Below the pieces are notes generated by a model. The model saw nothing but the letters and a program-made list of their open reading frames with translations. It made no database searches and was not told where the DNA came from. A stretch of 28,900 bases of DNA, from positions 1 to 28,900 of the forward strand of contig CAMYZK010000001.1 of assembly GCA_947303825.1 (NCBI GenBank). Reading direction: 5' to 3'. The stretch comes from an uncultured Prevotella sp. (GTDB taxonomy: Bacteria; Bacteroidota; Bacteroidia; Bacteroidales; Bacteroidaceae). Positions 1 to 8,315 of this stretch are shown here, in pieces (the stretch's first letter is position 1; the number at the start of each line of letters is the position of its first letter). A program made the position numbers and the translations under genes.

Positions 1-2402
1 GCATTGTTTTAGATGATGGGACAAAAGGCATCGGAGGCAGTGCCTTCTCTGGTTGCAGCGGCCTGACCTCCATCACCATCCCCAACTCTGTGACTAGCAT
101 AGGAAACTGGGCTTTCTATGGTTGCATGAATCTGACCTCCATAACCATCCCTAACACTGTGACTAGCATAGGAGAATATGCGTTCTTTGGCTGTGGCAGC
201 CTGACCTCTGTTACAGTACAGTCAAAAACACCAGTCGTGATTTCTAAAAGTGTATTCTCAAACAGAGCGAACGCCACGCTCTATGTGCCCTCCGGAAGCA
301 AGACGGCATACGAAGCCGCTGATTACTGGAAGGAGTTCAAGGAGATAAAAGAGCCTTTCACCGGCACCGTGACCGATGAGCAGGGTGTAAAGTACACCGC
401 CAATGACGACGAGACCACTTGCTATGTGTTTGGACACGAAGACAATTACAGTGCCACCATCGTCATTCCACAGACATTCCAAGGGAGAACAGTATCTGCC
501 ATTGGAGGCGAAGCCTTCCGGAATTGCTGGAGTCTGACCTCCATCACCATCCCAAGCTCCGTGACTAGCATAGGAAACGGGGCTTTCGAGGGCTGTCGTG
601 GTCTGACCTCCATCACCATCCCCAAATCTGTGACTAGCATAGGAGACGGGGCTTTCGAGGGCTGTCGTGGTCTGACCTCCATCACCATCCCCAACTCTGT
701 GACTAGCATAGGAGACGGGGCTTTCTCAGGCTGCAGCGGCCTGACCTCCATCACCATCCCCAACTCCGTGACTAGCATAGGAGAAGGTGCTTTCTATGGT
801 TGCAGCAGTCTGACCTCCATCACCATCCCTAACTCTGTGACTAGCATAGGAGAATGTGCTTTCTATGGTTGCAGCAGTCTGACCTCCTTCACCATCCCTA
901 ACTCTGTGACTAGCATAGGAGAAGGGGCTTTCGAGGACTGTCGTGGTCTGATCTCCATCACCATCCCCAAATCTGTGACTAGCATAGGAGACGGGGCTTT
1001 CTCAGGCTGCAGCGGCCTGACCTCCATCACCATCCCCAACTCCGTGACCAGCATTGGAAACAATGCTTTTCAGAGTTGCAGTGGCCTGACTTCCATCACC
1101 ATTCCCAGCTCAGTGACTAGCATAGGAATCTGGGCTTTCTTTTACTGTACCAGCCTAACCTCCATTACCATCCCATGCTCCGTGACTAGCTTAGGGAACA
1201 GTGCTTTCAATGGATGTAGCGGTCTGGCATCCATTGTCGTTGAAGCAGGGAATACTGTTTACGACTCTCGGGAGAATTGCAATGCCATTATCAGAACTTC
1301 TGACAATCAGCTTATCACGGGCTGTAAGAATACAGTAATCCCCAACTCCGTGACTAGCATAGGAGAAGCTGCTTTCCAGAATTGCAGCGGCTTGACCTCC
1401 ATCACCATCCCCAGCTCCGTGACTAGCATAGGAGGCCTTGCTTTCATTGGCTGCAGCGGCCTGACCTCCATCACCATCCCCAACTCTGTGACTAGCATTG
1501 GAAACAATGCTTTTCAGAGCTGCAGTGGCCTGACCTCCATCACTATCCCCAGTTCCGTGACTAGCATAGGAGAATATGCTTTCTATGGCTGCAACAGCTT
1601 GACCTCTGTTACAGTACAGTCAAAAACTCCTGTGACGATTCAGTCACATGTGTTCTCAAACAGAGAAAATGTTACTCTCTATGTGCCCTATGGAAGCAAA
1701 GCGGCATACGCGGCTGCCGACTACTGGAAGGATTTCAAGGAGATTGTGGAGTTGCCTGCACCCACCCCATCTAGCAGTCTCTATGCAGAAGAAACATCTC
1801 TGCGTACTGGCTCACAGGCTGTTATTCCCGTTATCTTTGAGAATGAAAAGGCCTATGGTGGGTTGCAGTGTGAGGTGACGCTGCCTGCAGGCATCACGCT
1901 GAGCAAGGTGACGAAGACGGACAGGCTGAGCGACGACTTTGTCCTTCAGAAGAGCAAGATAGGTGACAACACCTACCAGATTCTGCTGTACAACACAAGC
2001 CGCCTGTCATTCACGGGCAATGACGGTGCATTGTTCACGATGACGGTCGACGTTGCCGACAATATGGCGGTTGGCGATTATACAATGACGCTCAGCGATA
2101 TCGTTGCCACAGATGTTGATGAGAACCAGGAGGACTTGGCCGACGTTAGCGTGCCCCTCCATGTGGAGAAATACCTTGTTGGTGATGCTAATCGCGATAA
2201 CCGCGTTAATGTGACCGACATCATGGCTGTGGCCAACTATATCCTGAAAATTGCAAGCAGCAACTTCAACGAAAAGGCTGCCGACGTAAACAACGACAAC
2301 CGCATAAACGTCACCGATATCATGGGCATTGCCAACATCATCCTGAAGGTGAACACAACACAGAATGCACCAGCAAGGAAGCAGGTGCTTGATCCGCAAT
2401 AA
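1..2402 (+). CDS. BspA-like leucine-rich repeat surface protein with cohesin-like and dockerin domains (5' partial)
   Basis: The frame is open at the left edge, so the true start and signal peptide lie outside the window; an internal GTG at 90 is not the start. The product is built from 23-residue LRR_5 (BspA/Treponema type) units, TSITIPxSVTSIGxxAFxxC. One block covers about 3-210. A second covers about 520-1620, with ten contiguous full units, then a degenerate spacer, then further units. Each block ends in a similar QSKTPV...LYVP...DYWK.FKEI segment. A cohesin-like beta domain follows (about 1780-2170). The protein ends in two dockerin type I-like calcium loops: DANRDNRVNVTD from about 2184 and DVNNDNRINVTD from about 2281. 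BspA proteins are surface adhesins that bind host or bacterial ligands. The role here is inferred. The next gene starts 30 nt downstream, so they are probably co-transcribed. Confidence 0.88.
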   Translation, partial: IVLDDGTKGIGGSAFSGCSGLTSITIPNSVTSIGNWAFYGCMNLTSITIPNTVTSIGEYAFFGCGSLTSVTVQSKTPVVISKSVFSNRANATLYVPSGSKTAYEAADYWKEFKEIKEPFTGTVTDEQGVKYTANDDETTCYVFGHEDNYSATIVIPQTFQGRTVSAIGGEAFRNCWSLTSITIPSSVTSIGNGAFEGCRGLTSITIPKSVTSIGDGAFEGCRGLTSITIPNSVTSIGDGAFSGCSGLTSITIPNSVTSIGEGAFYGCSSLTSITIPNSVTSIGECAFYGCSSLTSFTIPNSVTSIGEGAFEDCRGLISITIPKSVTSIGDGAFSGCSGLTSITIPNSVTSIGNNAFQSCSGLTSITIPSSVTSIGIWAFFYCTSLTSITIPCSVTSLGNSAFNGCSGLASIVVEAGNTVYDSRENCNAIIRTSDNQLITGCKNTVIPNSVTSIGEAAFQNCSGLTSITIPSSVTSIGGLAFIGCSGLTSITIPNSVTSIGNNAFQSCSGLTSITIPSSVTSIGEYAFYGCNSLTSVTVQSKTPVTIQSHVFSNRENVTLYVPYGSKAAYAAADYWKDFKEIVELPAPTPSSSLYAEETSLRTGSQAVIPVIFENEKAYGGLQCEVTLPAGITLSKVTKTDRLSDDFVLQKSKIGDNTYQILLYNTSRLSFTGNDGALFTMTVDVADNMAVGDYTMTLSDIVATDVDENQEDLADVSVPLHVEKYLVGDANRDNRVNVTDIMAVANYILKIASSNFNEKAADVNNDNRINVTDIMGIANIILKVNTTQNAPARKQVLDPQ
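517..1620 (+). repeat. 69-bp tandem coding repeat array (LRR units)
   Basis: The 23-residue LRR units are also near-identical at nucleotide level. The string TGACTAGCATAGGA recurs at 69-nt spacing, including between the units at 91 and 160. The period is a multiple of three, so unit gain or loss keeps the frame. Confidence 0.85.
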
Positions 2403-2432
2403 TTTTTCTAACTCAATAATAAACCAAAAAAG

Positions 2433-3626
2433 ATGAAAAAGCTACTATGTGCCTTGATGGCATTAACATCATGGGCTGCATCAGTAAGGGCAGCCGATGG
2501 CATCACTATCGCTGATGCAAACGTTCCGAAAGGAGGAACAGCTGTGGTAGAAGTGCAACTCAACAGCACTGACAAGAGCTATGGAGGATTCCAGTTTGAA
2601 GTGACACTGCCCAAAGGGGTAGCGCTCGTGAAAGTGGAGAAAGCCGCTCGACTGACGGCTATTGAGAACTATACGCTGCAGAAGAACCTGACGGATGCGG
2701 AGAACAACATCTACACCGTTCTTGGCTACAATACTGACAGGCAAAGCATTGCTGGCACGTCAGGAGCGGTAGCCTACCTCACTCTTGAGGCTAGTACGAG
2801 TATGACCATTGGCAATGTTCTCAATGCTTCAGTTAATAATGTAGTACTGAGCACGGTTAATGAGGAGAATATCGATGCTGCCAACTCTTCGTTTACCATC
2901 ACTATTGGTGAGCCTGGCGACAATCGCACCATTCTTGACGAGACATCGACCACGGCTCCTGCTGCCAGCAACGGCGCAGTGGATGTGCGTGTGAAGCGCA
3001 CCATCAAGGGTGGCGAATGGGGCACCATCTGTCTGCCCTTCGCCATGAGCGAGACGCAGGTGAAAGCAGCCTTCGGCAGCGACGTGCAGATAGCCAACTT
3101 CACCAGCTGGAAATCGGAGGAGGACGACGGGGGTGCCATCGTAGGTATCAACGTGGGATTTACCGCTGTCAGCGAAATGGAGGCCAACCATCCTTACATT
3201 ATCAAAACATCGGCAGACATCACTGAGTTCACCGCAGACGGCGTGGACATTGAGGTTGAAGATGAACCGAAGGTGCAGGTAGGCAAGAAATCTTCCGAGC
3301 GCGGCTATATGTATGGCACCTTCAAGGTGATGAAAGTTCCTGAGGAGAATCTGTTCCTCAGTGGTGGTGATTTCTGGTACTCTACTGGGACTACGACAAC
3401 AAAAGCCTTCCGTGGATACTTCGAGTTCCGCGACGTATTAGATGCCTATTATGACCAAAGCAATGCTCGCATCACCATGACGTTCACCGACGAGGCCAGT
3501 GGCGTACAGTTGGTAGAGATATCTGGCAAGCAGGATGACAGCACTTACGACCTGCAGGGCCGCAGGGTGGTGAAACCCGCTGGTGGTCTGTACATCAAGG
3601 GAGGAAAGAAAGTGATTGTGAAATAA
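2433..3626 (+). CDS. Secreted protein with cohesin-like domain and KGLYI-type C-terminal tail
   Basis: 397 aa with a clear Sec signal peptide (MKKLLCALMALTSWAASVRA). Residues about 22-156 form a cohesin-like domain that aligns by eye with the one in the preceding LRR protein: both share YGG.Q.EVTLP.G..L.KV.K..RL, LQK, YNT.R.S..G..GA and a later EN. The middle (about 160-355) is a beta-rich region of a type often seen in Prevotella surface proteins (GEWGTICLPFAMSE...). The C-terminus reads YDLQGRRVVKPAGGLYIKGG followed by a basic end, which resembles a short T9SS type A tail. Spacing of 30 nt from the upstream gene and 19 nt to the next small ORF suggests one operon. Function is unknown; a surface scaffold or partner of the dockerin protein is inferred. 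Confidence 0.85.
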   Translation: MKKLLCALMALTSWAASVRAADGITIADANVPKGGTAVVEVQLNSTDKSYGGFQFEVTLPKGVALVKVEKAARLTAIENYTLQKNLTDAENNIYTVLGYNTDRQSIAGTSGAVAYLTLEASTSMTIGNVLNASVNNVVLSTVNEENIDAANSSFTITIGEPGDNRTILDETSTTAPAASNGAVDVRVKRTIKGGEWGTICLPFAMSETQVKAAFGSDVQIANFTSWKSEEDDGGAIVGINVGFTAVSEMEANHPYIIKTSADITEFTADGVDIEVEDEPKVQVGKKSSERGYMYGTFKVMKVPEENLFLSGGDFWYSTGTTTTKAFRGYFEFRDVLDAYYDQSNARITMTFTDEASGVQLVEISGKQDDSTYDLQGRRVVKPAGGLYIKGGKKVIVK

Positions 3627-3645
3627 CTAAACAGCGTAAGGAACT

Positions 3646-3831
3646 ATGAAGAAGATATATATTTCGCCTAGGACAGAGGTAACAGCAGTGCAGTCGCAAA
3701 CAATACTCACCGGCTCTGGCGGCGTGTGGTCGCCTGGCGGCATAGGCTACGGCGGTGTGGACACCGGTGGCAGCAAGGAGCCGGGAGCCCGCTACCACAA
3801 CAAGCTGTGGGATGACGAGGAAGACTGGTGA
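3646..3831 (+). CDS. Small 61-aa protein, MKKIY.SP / LWD family
   Basis: The start is supported by AAGGA a few bases upstream, an unusually good Shine-Dalgarno for this phylum. It begins MKKIYISPRTEV, has a glycine-rich middle (about residues 23-43), and ends RYHNKLWDDEEDW. There is no hydrophobic signal peptide. The same layout recurs in the small minus-strand ORF at 27302-27505: identical first five residues, SP, T, Q near residue 18, then R-x(1-2)-K-x-LWD and acidic residues. Both sit immediately downstream of a gene with the KGLYI tail. I do not recognise a function. A peptide precursor, a modified leader/core peptide, or a chaperone for the surface protein are possibilities only. Confidence 0.7.
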   Translation: MKKIYISPRTEVTAVQSQTILTGSGGVWSPGGIGYGGVDTGGSKEPGARYHNKLWDDEEDW

Positions 3832-3838
3832 TGTAGGT

Positions 3839-3893
3839 TTAAAATTAGACAATTAGACAATTGAAGGATTGAATAATTGAAAAATTGAAAGGA
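3839..3893 (+). repeat. Short A/T-rich tandem repeat after the small ORF
   Basis: Degenerate copies of AATTAGAC, then ATTGAA(A/T)A-type units, begin a few bases after the stop codon at 3831, in the gap between convergent genes. No hairpin plus T-run terminator is evident. Confidence 0.6.
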
Positions 3894-3972
3894 CATAGCT
3901 GGGGGTAGGCACACATGGCGAGCCTGCGTCCAGCTCTTCAGTTACCTTCATGCAGCAACAACCGTTTCAGTT

Positions 3973-5565
3973 TCATCTGCCCACTCTCAGCACTGCCCTC
4001 TGCGCGCTTGTCACCTCGATATAGATGCCCTTGTGCGGCGGTGAGGCGAGACGCAGGCCGTGCAGGGAATAGTAGCCTGGGGTGCGGCCGTCGGTGCGGG
4101 TGGCCGGCTGCTGTAGGGAGCTGATGTCGGGGTCGTCGTAGCCCAGCTGCTGGTCCATCCAAGCCACGCGCTGGCCTATCCAGCGCTTCAGCTGTGCTAT
4201 CTCCTTGTCGTAGGTGTTCACCGTCTTGTAGTTGGGGGCAATGTTCTTGCCCCACACAGGCCATGCGGCGAAGTTGCGGTCTAGGACTCCCCGGGCCGAG
4301 AGCATGGCGGTGAGCGAGTCGATGGTGGCCACTATGTGGGCTATGCTGTACGACTGTTGCCGGTATTGCGCCCACCGCTGTCTGAGACTGTCGACGTAGA
4401 GGGGGTCTTCCATGAGCCTCATCCACCAGAAGGGCACCTTGTTGTAGGCATTGAAGCTGGTGAAGTGGCTGTTCTGGTAGCGCCAGAAGTCGGTAAGCGT
4501 AGCATTGCAGTTGGTAGTGTTGCCAAAGGCGAGGTCGAAGTCCCAGATGGCAGTCTTGAAGCGCGGGTCTTGCGAGTCACGGTGTTTGTAGAGGTTGGTG
4601 CTCAGGCGGTATGCGTCGATGTTTCCGCAGAACTCCTGTGACAGCTGGTAGTCTATGAACGAGAGCTGGTCCAGGTACTGCCGGTATCCGGTGTCGGGGT
4701 TGGCAAAGTCGTCGGAGGCCAGGGCGTCTTCCATCTGGTCTATGCGGCTGTGCAGGTATTCCAGCTGCGGGGGTGTCATCTCGTCGTACTCGGGGTGCTT
4801 GTACTGGAAGTAGATGCGGCGGTAGGCCGAATAGGTTCGGCCCAGGCTGTCTACGGCAAAGTACTTGGAGGTGTAGTAGTGATCCTCGTCGTTGCGGTCT
4901 ACCTGCACCTGGTAGCCTCCCGTCAGCTCGTCGCCGTCGGTGCCCGGGTCATCAAGGTTGAGGCGGTTCTTGCCCTTCCTGATGTTCTCGGCCAGCAGGT
5001 AGACACCATAGTAGATGCCGTCTACCACCAGCTCGCAGTGGCGGCAGCGGGGGGTATAGTCGAAGTAAGGGCGGGCCAGCTGGAACATCAGCGCGTCACG
5101 TATGAGGCTGCGGTCGGTATAGGGGGCAAGGAGCACCCAGCTGTGGTCTCGGGGCATGCCAAGTATTTCTGTCTTCAGCTTAGGCCCCTCCACGTCGTCG
5201 GTCTTCATGGTGTGTATGCTGAACGGCTTCTTGGGCTGGCCGGTGAACGACGAGTTTCCCCGGTATCTTATGGCTACCCATCCGTCGTAGTCGGCCTCCT
5301 GGCGGGGGTGTGCCAGCGTGTCGCCGTAGTTGGTGCCGCCGTCGTTGTTGACTATCTTCATGCGGGCAGCCACGCGCCAGTCGCGGTGGATAATCTTTGT
5401 GGTGTCGCCGTCGCAGCGTGTGTCTATGAAGACAATGGGCAGGTTGGTCTCTGCAAGCTCCACACTGGCGGCAGGGCGGTAGTTGTAGCGGTCGTACCTG
5501 TCGGCACGTGCCGACGTGATGCACAGCGACATGAGCAGTAGTAGCGTATAGCGGCAGAGAGACAT
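3973..5565 (-). CDS. Secreted CotH kinase family protein
   Basis: 530 aa with an N-terminal signal peptide (MSLCRYTLLLLMSLCITSARA). CotH-like hallmarks in order: IRYRGNSS (residues about 99-106), KKPFSI (112-117), DRSLIRDALMFQLA (151-164), GVYLLAEN (187-194), EFCGNIDAY (311-319) and the metal/catalytic-type motif WDFDLAFGN (341-349). CotH of Bacillus is an atypical protein kinase that phosphorylates spore-coat proteins; Bacteroidetes homologues are secreted and their substrates are mostly unknown. The end (about 500-530) contains YYSLHGLRLASPPHKGIYIEV, a degenerate version of the T9SS-like tail seen elsewhere in the window. It is convergent with the surface-protein operon and has its own promoter just upstream. 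Kinase activity is inferred from the family. Confidence 0.87.
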   Translation of the reverse strand: MSLCRYTLLLLMSLCITSARADRYDRYNYRPAASVELAETNLPIVFIDTRCDGDTTKIIHRDWRVAARMKIVNNDGGTNYGDTLAHPRQEADYDGWVAIRYRGNSSFTGQPKKPFSIHTMKTDDVEGPKLKTEILGMPRDHSWVLLAPYTDRSLIRDALMFQLARPYFDYTPRCRHCELVVDGIYYGVYLLAENIRKGKNRLNLDDPGTDGDELTGGYQVQVDRNDEDHYYTSKYFAVDSLGRTYSAYRRIYFQYKHPEYDEMTPPQLEYLHSRIDQMEDALASDDFANPDTGYRQYLDQLSFIDYQLSQEFCGNIDAYRLSTNLYKHRDSQDPRFKTAIWDFDLAFGNTTNCNATLTDFWRYQNSHFTSFNAYNKVPFWWMRLMEDPLYVDSLRQRWAQYRQQSYSIAHIVATIDSLTAMLSARGVLDRNFAAWPVWGKNIAPNYKTVNTYDKEIAQLKRWIGQRVAWMDQQLGYDDPDISSLQQPATRTDGRTPGYYSLHGLRLASPPHKGIYIEVTSAQRAVLRVGR

Positions 5566-5588
5566 GATGGTTCGGTTACGTTAAATTG

Positions 5589-5596
5589 CAAAAGTA
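5589..5596 (-). promoter_or_regulatory. Bacteroidetes -7 box for the CotH gene
   Basis: On the minus strand this reads TACTTTTG, an exact match to TAnnTTTG, about 24 nt before the ATG at 5565. A matching -33 TTTG is not clear. Confidence 0.6.
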
Positions 5597-5672
5597 CAAA
5601 TAATAATTTATTATACCTGCCATAAACTGTTAAAAAAACATAGCCGCAGGGCAATTATGGGAAATAGTGCTG

Positions 5673-5699
5673 TTGTTTCGTGTTTTTTTCGTATTTTTG
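5673..5699 (+). promoter_or_regulatory. Bacteroidetes-type promoter toward the subtilase gene
   Basis: TATTTTTG (5692-5699) matches TAnnTTTG, with TTG at 5673 as a possible -33 element. If used, the 5' untranslated leader before the subtilase is over 400 nt and contains the repeat elements at 5721-6050. Confidence 0.5.
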
Positions 5700-5720
5700 C
5701 AACATCATTGTATTTATAAG

Positions 5721-5811
5721 ACCACAGATTTCTTGCGTCCCTCTGGTAGCAAGCGGCAGAGCCGAGCGCACGGATGACACAGATTATTCTTATATCTGTT
5801 AGATCTGTGGT
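5721..5811. repeat. Intergenic repeat bounded by 9-bp inverted repeat
   Basis: ACCACAGAT (5721-5729) and ATCTGTGGT (5803-5811) are a perfect inverted repeat. The interval holds one copy of the dispersed repeat TTCTTGCG...GGTAGCAAG.GGCA.AGCCGAGC (5729-5768), also present at 8343, 8447, 8518 and 25535. Confidence 0.65.
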
Positions 5812-5835
5812 AGGGGAAATAAGGAACTTGAATCA

Positions 5836-6050
5836 TGAGCCCACTTTAAAAAAGTCTAGAAATGAGTATTCCGAGAAGAAATCTGTGCGCAGCCGCTCCC
5901 CGCCCCTTAAGGGGAGGGGTCGGGGGTGGGGTAGGTATCTCTCTGCCGCTGAATGAGTTAGTCACCCCACTCCCTGCCCCTCCTCTACAAGGGAGGGGAG
6001 TGCCATGCGGCTCGTTAGTTGACGGTAGCGGACATTTTAAAGTAGACTCA
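5836..6050. mobile_element. MITE-like element in the subtilase leader
   Basis: A 16-bp terminal inverted repeat with two mismatches, TGAGCCCACTTTAAAA (5836-5851) and TTTTAAAGTAGACTCA (6035-6050), encloses 215 bp. ATCA directly precedes the left end and directly follows the right end, a possible target duplication. Inside are very GC-rich palindromic arms: CCCCTTAAGGGG near 5904, and an imperfect inverted pair of about 22 bp (around 5909-5933 with 5961-5985). No protein is encoded by it. The subtilase reading frame happens to be open across it, which makes a spurious N-terminal extension from 5862. Confidence 0.6.
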
Positions 6051-6119
6051 ATCATGCCTGTAATAATATGTAATGAAAGTAGAGCAAGCCGACAGCTGTC
6101 GGCTACAGTAAGAGCGACA

Positions 6120-8315
6120 ATGGCCATAAGCGTTGCCCGGTTTGCCCTGGTGCTGCTGGCCCTGGTGCTGCCGGTGCTCACGCTGCATGCGCAGCGTACG
6201 CGTCTGGACAAGCTGTCACCCATGCTGCGCAACATGGCCCGTCAGGAGGCGGCTGCCAGCCGGGGCACAATGGCGGCACGCCCCACTGCCGTATGCGCCT
6301 TTGTCAAGGTGGCAAAAGACGGCGAGAAGGCACTAGGCGACAACGGCTGCAGGGTGTTGGCACAGGTGGGCGACATCTGCATTGCCCACATTCCGACGAG
6401 CCGACTGGCCCCCCTCTCGAGAGACAGCCGCATAAAGCGGATAGAGGCCAACAGGGGCAGCCGTCCGCAGACCGACTCGCTGGCATGGTATCTCAACGCA
6501 CTGCCAGTATACCAGGGGCTCAACGCTCCGCAGGCTTATACCGGAAAGGGTGTCGTGGTGGGGGTGATGGACATTGGCTTCGACCTCACCCATCCCAACT
6601 TCTACAGCTGCGACACTGCCGAATACCGCATCAAGCGGTTCTGGGACATGCTCTCTGCCGACACCGTGGGCAGCACTCTGTATGTGGGGCGCGACTATGG
6701 CGGGCGCGACGAGCTGCTGGCTGTGGCACATGCCAGAGACGGCCTCGACCAGACACACGGCACCCACACCCTGGGCATTGCCGCAGGCAGCGGGTACGAC
6801 TCTCCCTACAGGGGGATGGCTCCCGAGAGCGACATCTGCCTGGTGGCCAACGCCGTGAGTGAAGACATTGCGCTTATCGACTCGGCCGACTACAATAAAT
6901 ATACGTATGCCACCGACGCACTGGGCTTCAAGTATATCTTCGACTATGCAGAGAGCCGTGGCATGCCGTGCGTGATAAACTTCAGCGAGGGCAGCAGCCA
7001 GGACTTCTGGGGCTACGACCAGCTCTACTACGAGCTGCTGGAGCGTATCACCGGTCCTGGACGCATCATCGTGTCGTCGGCAGGCAACCACGGCTACGAC
7101 AAGACGTGGATACACAAAGCAGCGGGTGAGTCGAGGGCAGGCTCCTTCGTCAGTTCCAGCAGCCCGTTGGGAATGCTTACCGTCAAGGCCGACAGAGACT
7201 TCATGCTGCGACTGGTGGCCTATGGAGAAACAGCCAACGACACCCTGCTGGTAAACTCACGCAGCGTGGTAGAGCAGGAAGACTCGGTGCTCAACGATTT
7301 TGTCTATGCCCATATCGACACGGTACATGTGAGCATTGAAGCCTACCCCTCCTGCTATGTGCCCACCGAGACCTGCTACGACATCACGTTTGAAGGCAAG
7401 CGCACGCTGGGTGTCAAGCAGCCCCTGTCGGTAGAGGTAATAGGCCAGGAGGCCGACATAGAGGTATACAGGGTGTCGGGAAAGCTGGTAGAGAACGCCC
7501 TCAACCCGCAGCTCAACGACGGCGAGCTGACCCACACCGTCATGTCGCCCGCCACGGCTCCCTGTGTCATCTGCGTGGGGGCCACCTTCTACCGACCCGG
7601 CATTGTCAACTATCTGGGACAATGGAAGGAGGCCAGCAAGGGACCATACGGCGAGAGGCAGGTCAACTCGTCCATCGGCCCTACTATGGACGGGCGCATC
7701 AAGCCCGACGTCATGGCACCAGGCATGAACATCATCTCATCGTACAGCAGCTATTACCTGGAGAACCATCCCGATGCCAACGATATAAAGTGGGACGTGG
7801 AGCATTTCAGCTTCAACGGACGCACATACGCCTGGAACACCAACAGCGGCACGTCGATGTCATCGCCAGCCGTGGCAGGGGCCATCGCCCTGTGGCTACA
7901 GGCCAAGCCCGACCTTACCAAAGAGCAGATACTGGACATCTTCAGCCACACCTGCCGACACTATGACGAGACAATGACGTTTCCCAACAACTACTACGGC
8001 TATGGCGAGATAGACGTCTACAGCGGCTTGCTCTATCTGCTGGGCACAAGTGGCATACAGGGGGTGTCGGCCAGCAAGACCACGGCACGCATCAGCACCA
8101 GTGAGGGGAGAATGACAATAGACTTCGGCAGACCCGTCGCAGAGCCTGTCGTCATACGCCTGCTATCGCTGTCGGGCCGTCAGGTCATGTCGGAAAAGAT
8201 TACTACTGGACTTTCAGCTTACACCATGACACTGCCCCACCTTGCAAAAGGCGTATATCTGGTGCAGATTGATGGACCGACAAGTATCTGCGGTTCAATG
8301 CTGGTTCGACTCTGA
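6120..8315 (+). CDS. S8 family (subtilisin-like) serine peptidase with T9SS C-terminal sorting domain
   Basis: Start chosen at ATG 6120, giving 731 aa and a classic signal peptide (MAISVARFALVLLALVLPVLTLHAQ). The in-frame ATG at 5862 would add 86 residues encoded by a MITE-like repeat. Subtilase triad: Asp151 in VMDIGFD, His213 in THGTHTLG, Ser579 in SGTSMSSP; the oxyanion Asn lies in SSAGNHG. The His-Ser interval is much longer than in a minimal subtilisin, consistent with a beta-rich insertion (about 340-500). The last ~75 residues (LSLSGRQV ... LPHLAKGVYLVQI ... MLVRL) look like a T9SS type A sorting tail, so the product is predicted to be exported and surface-anchored or released. It probably degrades extracellular protein. 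It stands alone on its strand. Confidence 0.9.
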   Translation: MAISVARFALVLLALVLPVLTLHAQRTRLDKLSPMLRNMARQEAAASRGTMAARPTAVCAFVKVAKDGEKALGDNGCRVLAQVGDICIAHIPTSRLAPLSRDSRIKRIEANRGSRPQTDSLAWYLNALPVYQGLNAPQAYTGKGVVVGVMDIGFDLTHPNFYSCDTAEYRIKRFWDMLSADTVGSTLYVGRDYGGRDELLAVAHARDGLDQTHGTHTLGIAAGSGYDSPYRGMAPESDICLVANAVSEDIALIDSADYNKYTYATDALGFKYIFDYAESRGMPCVINFSEGSSQDFWGYDQLYYELLERITGPGRIIVSSAGNHGYDKTWIHKAAGESRAGSFVSSSSPLGMLTVKADRDFMLRLVAYGETANDTLLVNSRSVVEQEDSVLNDFVYAHIDTVHVSIEAYPSCYVPTETCYDITFEGKRTLGVKQPLSVEVIGQEADIEVYRVSGKLVENALNPQLNDGELTHTVMSPATAPCVICVGATFYRPGIVNYLGQWKEASKGPYGERQVNSSIGPTMDGRIKPDVMAPGMNIISSYSSYYLENHPDANDIKWDVEHFSFNGRTYAWNTNSGTSMSSPAVAGAIALWLQAKPDLTKEQILDIFSHTCRHYDETMTFPNNYYGYGEIDVYSGLLYLLGTSGIQGVSASKTTARISTSEGRMTIDFGRPVAEPVVIRLLSLSGRQVMSEKITTGLSAYTMTLPHLAKGVYLVQIDGPTSICGSMLVRL

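Noticed and set aside
446..778. Minus-strand reading frames with repeated MLVTELGMVMEVR units
   Set aside because: They are the antisense of the 69-bp LRR repeats; the repeat period keeps any frame open. No start signals and no independent protein features.
517..1620. CRISPR-like regular repeat spacing
   Set aside because: The 69-bp repeats have no unique spacers and are clearly translated LRR units.
4750..5541. 263-residue plus-strand frame opposite the CotH gene
   Set aside because: Antisense shadow; the CotH frame has signal peptide, motifs and promoter.
5862..6119. N-terminal extension of the subtilase from ATG 5862
   Set aside because: It would be encoded by the MITE-like palindromic element and would bury the signal peptide; ATG 6120 gives a normal secreted protein.
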